Assembly (NCBI GenBank): GCA_903922325.1
Contig: CAIXTG010000057.1
Span: 1-6,677 of the forward strand
Reading direction: 5' to 3'
Source: an uncultured Actinomycetes bacterium
Lineage (GTDB): Bacteria > Actinomycetota > Actinomycetes > Nanopelagicales > Nanopelagicaceae
DNA length: 6,677 nucleotides
Shown here in pieces: positions 6,342 through 6,677 of the stretch. The translations under genes and the position numbers were made by a program. Within the stretch, counting starts at the first letter, position 1; each line of letters begins with the position of its first letter. The notes beneath the pieces are model-generated. The model did no database searches, was not told where the DNA came from, and saw only the letters and a program-made list of their open reading frames with translations.

Positions 6342-6384
6342 TCTCTCCAGATCAATTTTTCGAGGTCTGTAAATAAGGGAGAGA
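6342..6384 (+). promoter_or_regulatory. Leader hairpin that could mask the ribosome binding site of the next gene
   Basis: tctctcc (6342-6348) is an exact inverse complement of ggagaga (6378-6384), which contains the Shine-Dalgarno of the gene starting at 6388. Inside it, cagatc (6348-6353) pairs with ggtctg (6364-6369), with one T-G wobble, around a T-rich loop; the two stems compete for base 6348. The result is a two-part hairpin with the ribosome binding site in the outer strand, a layout used by RNA thermometers and other translational switches. No known riboswitch class was recognised, and the regulatory role is inference. Confidence 0.35.
6377..6383 (+). promoter_or_regulatory. Strong Shine-Dalgarno for a TTG start
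   Basis: The sequence gggagag holds a GGAG core (6378-6381) six bases before the TTG at 6388. An in-frame stop at 6370-6372 excludes any longer start, and the next in-frame ATG lies too far inside the conserved fold, so this site fixes the TTG as the start. It is the only clear Shine-Dalgarno in the window. Confidence 0.7.
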
Positions 6385-6387
6385 AAC

Positions 6388-6677
6388 TTGAGTAAAGATC
6401 TACAAGAAGTTACCAGACTGCTTAATCTATATATCGAGGGAGCTGGCAAAGGCAACGCGGATAAATTGAATGAAGCTTTTCATGCAAGTGCTCGGTGGTT
6501 CGGCACTATGGGCGGCGTTGACTATGACGTTGATAAAGCTGGCTTCGTAGCGCTGATGGTCGAATCTCCAGGAGATGCAGGCCAAATGAAAGCCGAGATC
6601 ACAGATATCCAGATTGATGGAACTGTTGCAATGGCGACAATCAAAGAAGAAGGATTCTGGGGAACTCTCTCCTTTAC
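6388..6677 (+). CDS. NTF2-like/SnoaL-like (lumazine-binding-type) small protein, 5' part
   Basis: This open frame starts at TTG 6388 and runs off the window after 96 complete codons without a stop. The visible protein reads SKDLQEVTRLLNLYIEGAG..., then NADKLNEAFHASARWFGTMG, a Gly-Asp segment (ESPGDAG), and ITDIQIDGTVAMATIKEEGFW. This order, with an N-terminal helix pair, the AFH..AR/W.G motif and a following beta strand with V.G..A....E, is that of the NTF2-like superfamily, close to the SnoaL-like and Lumazine_bd_2 families (complete length usually about 115-130 residues). Members range from small enzymes (cyclases, isomerases, dehydratases) to ligand-binding proteins, so no substrate can be named. 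It has its own leader with a strong Shine-Dalgarno and possible hairpins, and is probably a separate transcription unit from the genes upstream. Confidence 0.8.
   Translation, partial: MSKDLQEVTRLLNLYIEGAGKGNADKLNEAFHASARWFGTMGGVDYDVDKAGFVALMVESPGDAGQMKAEITDIQIDGTVAMATIKEEGFWGTLSF

Overview
The window looks like a core-genome segment from a free-living, gene-dense actinobacterium. The order rplS-lepB-rnhB-yraN-yifB(comM)-dprA, all on the + strand, is the classical actinobacterial arrangement known from Mycobacterium and Streptomyces. The proteins also read as actinobacterial, for example the YifB N-terminus, the signal peptidase with a Cys-Cys pair after box D, and the UbiA-like protein. Base composition is much lower than in soil actinomycetes: single 60-base lines I sampled ranged from about 27 to 55 % GC, and I did not count the whole window. 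Gaps between genes are tiny. Together these traits suggest a small-genome aquatic lineage such as the freshwater acI group (Nanopelagicales), but that placement is inference.

Layout. Positions 1-474 hold the 3' part of rplS (ribosomal protein L19), which carries a long acidic Ala/Val/Glu/Pro tail. Next come lepB (signal peptidase I, 503-1183), rnhB (ribonuclease HII, 1189-1794) and a 75-base gap without a gene. Then follow yraN (UPF0102 nuclease-like, 1870-2247), yifB/comM (2244-3758), dprA (3755-4612), era (4628-5554) and a short UbiA-type membrane prenyltransferase (5585-6241). A 146-base intergenic region with three potential RNA hairpins follows. The window ends inside a gene for a small NTF2-like/SnoaL-like protein (TTG start at 6388).

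How the genes fit together. The first three genes combine translation, protein export and ribonucleotide/R-loop removal, a common housekeeping grouping. yraN, yifB and dprA are joined by two ATGA start/stop overlaps and look translationally coupled. YifB (ComM) and DprA both act on incoming single-stranded DNA in natural transformation, and YraN is predicted to be nuclease-like, so this is a plausible DNA-uptake processing cassette. era (ribosome assembly GTPase) and the prenyltransferase probably ride on the same transcript, but this position for era is not the one I know from other actinobacteria. The last gene appears to be a separate transcription unit with its own leader and the only strong Shine-Dalgarno sequence in the window.

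I found no mobile element, CRISPR array, tRNA, rRNA or phage feature and no clearly new system. The most interesting points are a leader hairpin that could sequester the ribosome binding site of the last gene, the DprA that lacks its usual C-terminal domain, the short prenyltransferase, the L19 tail, and the dprA-era junction.
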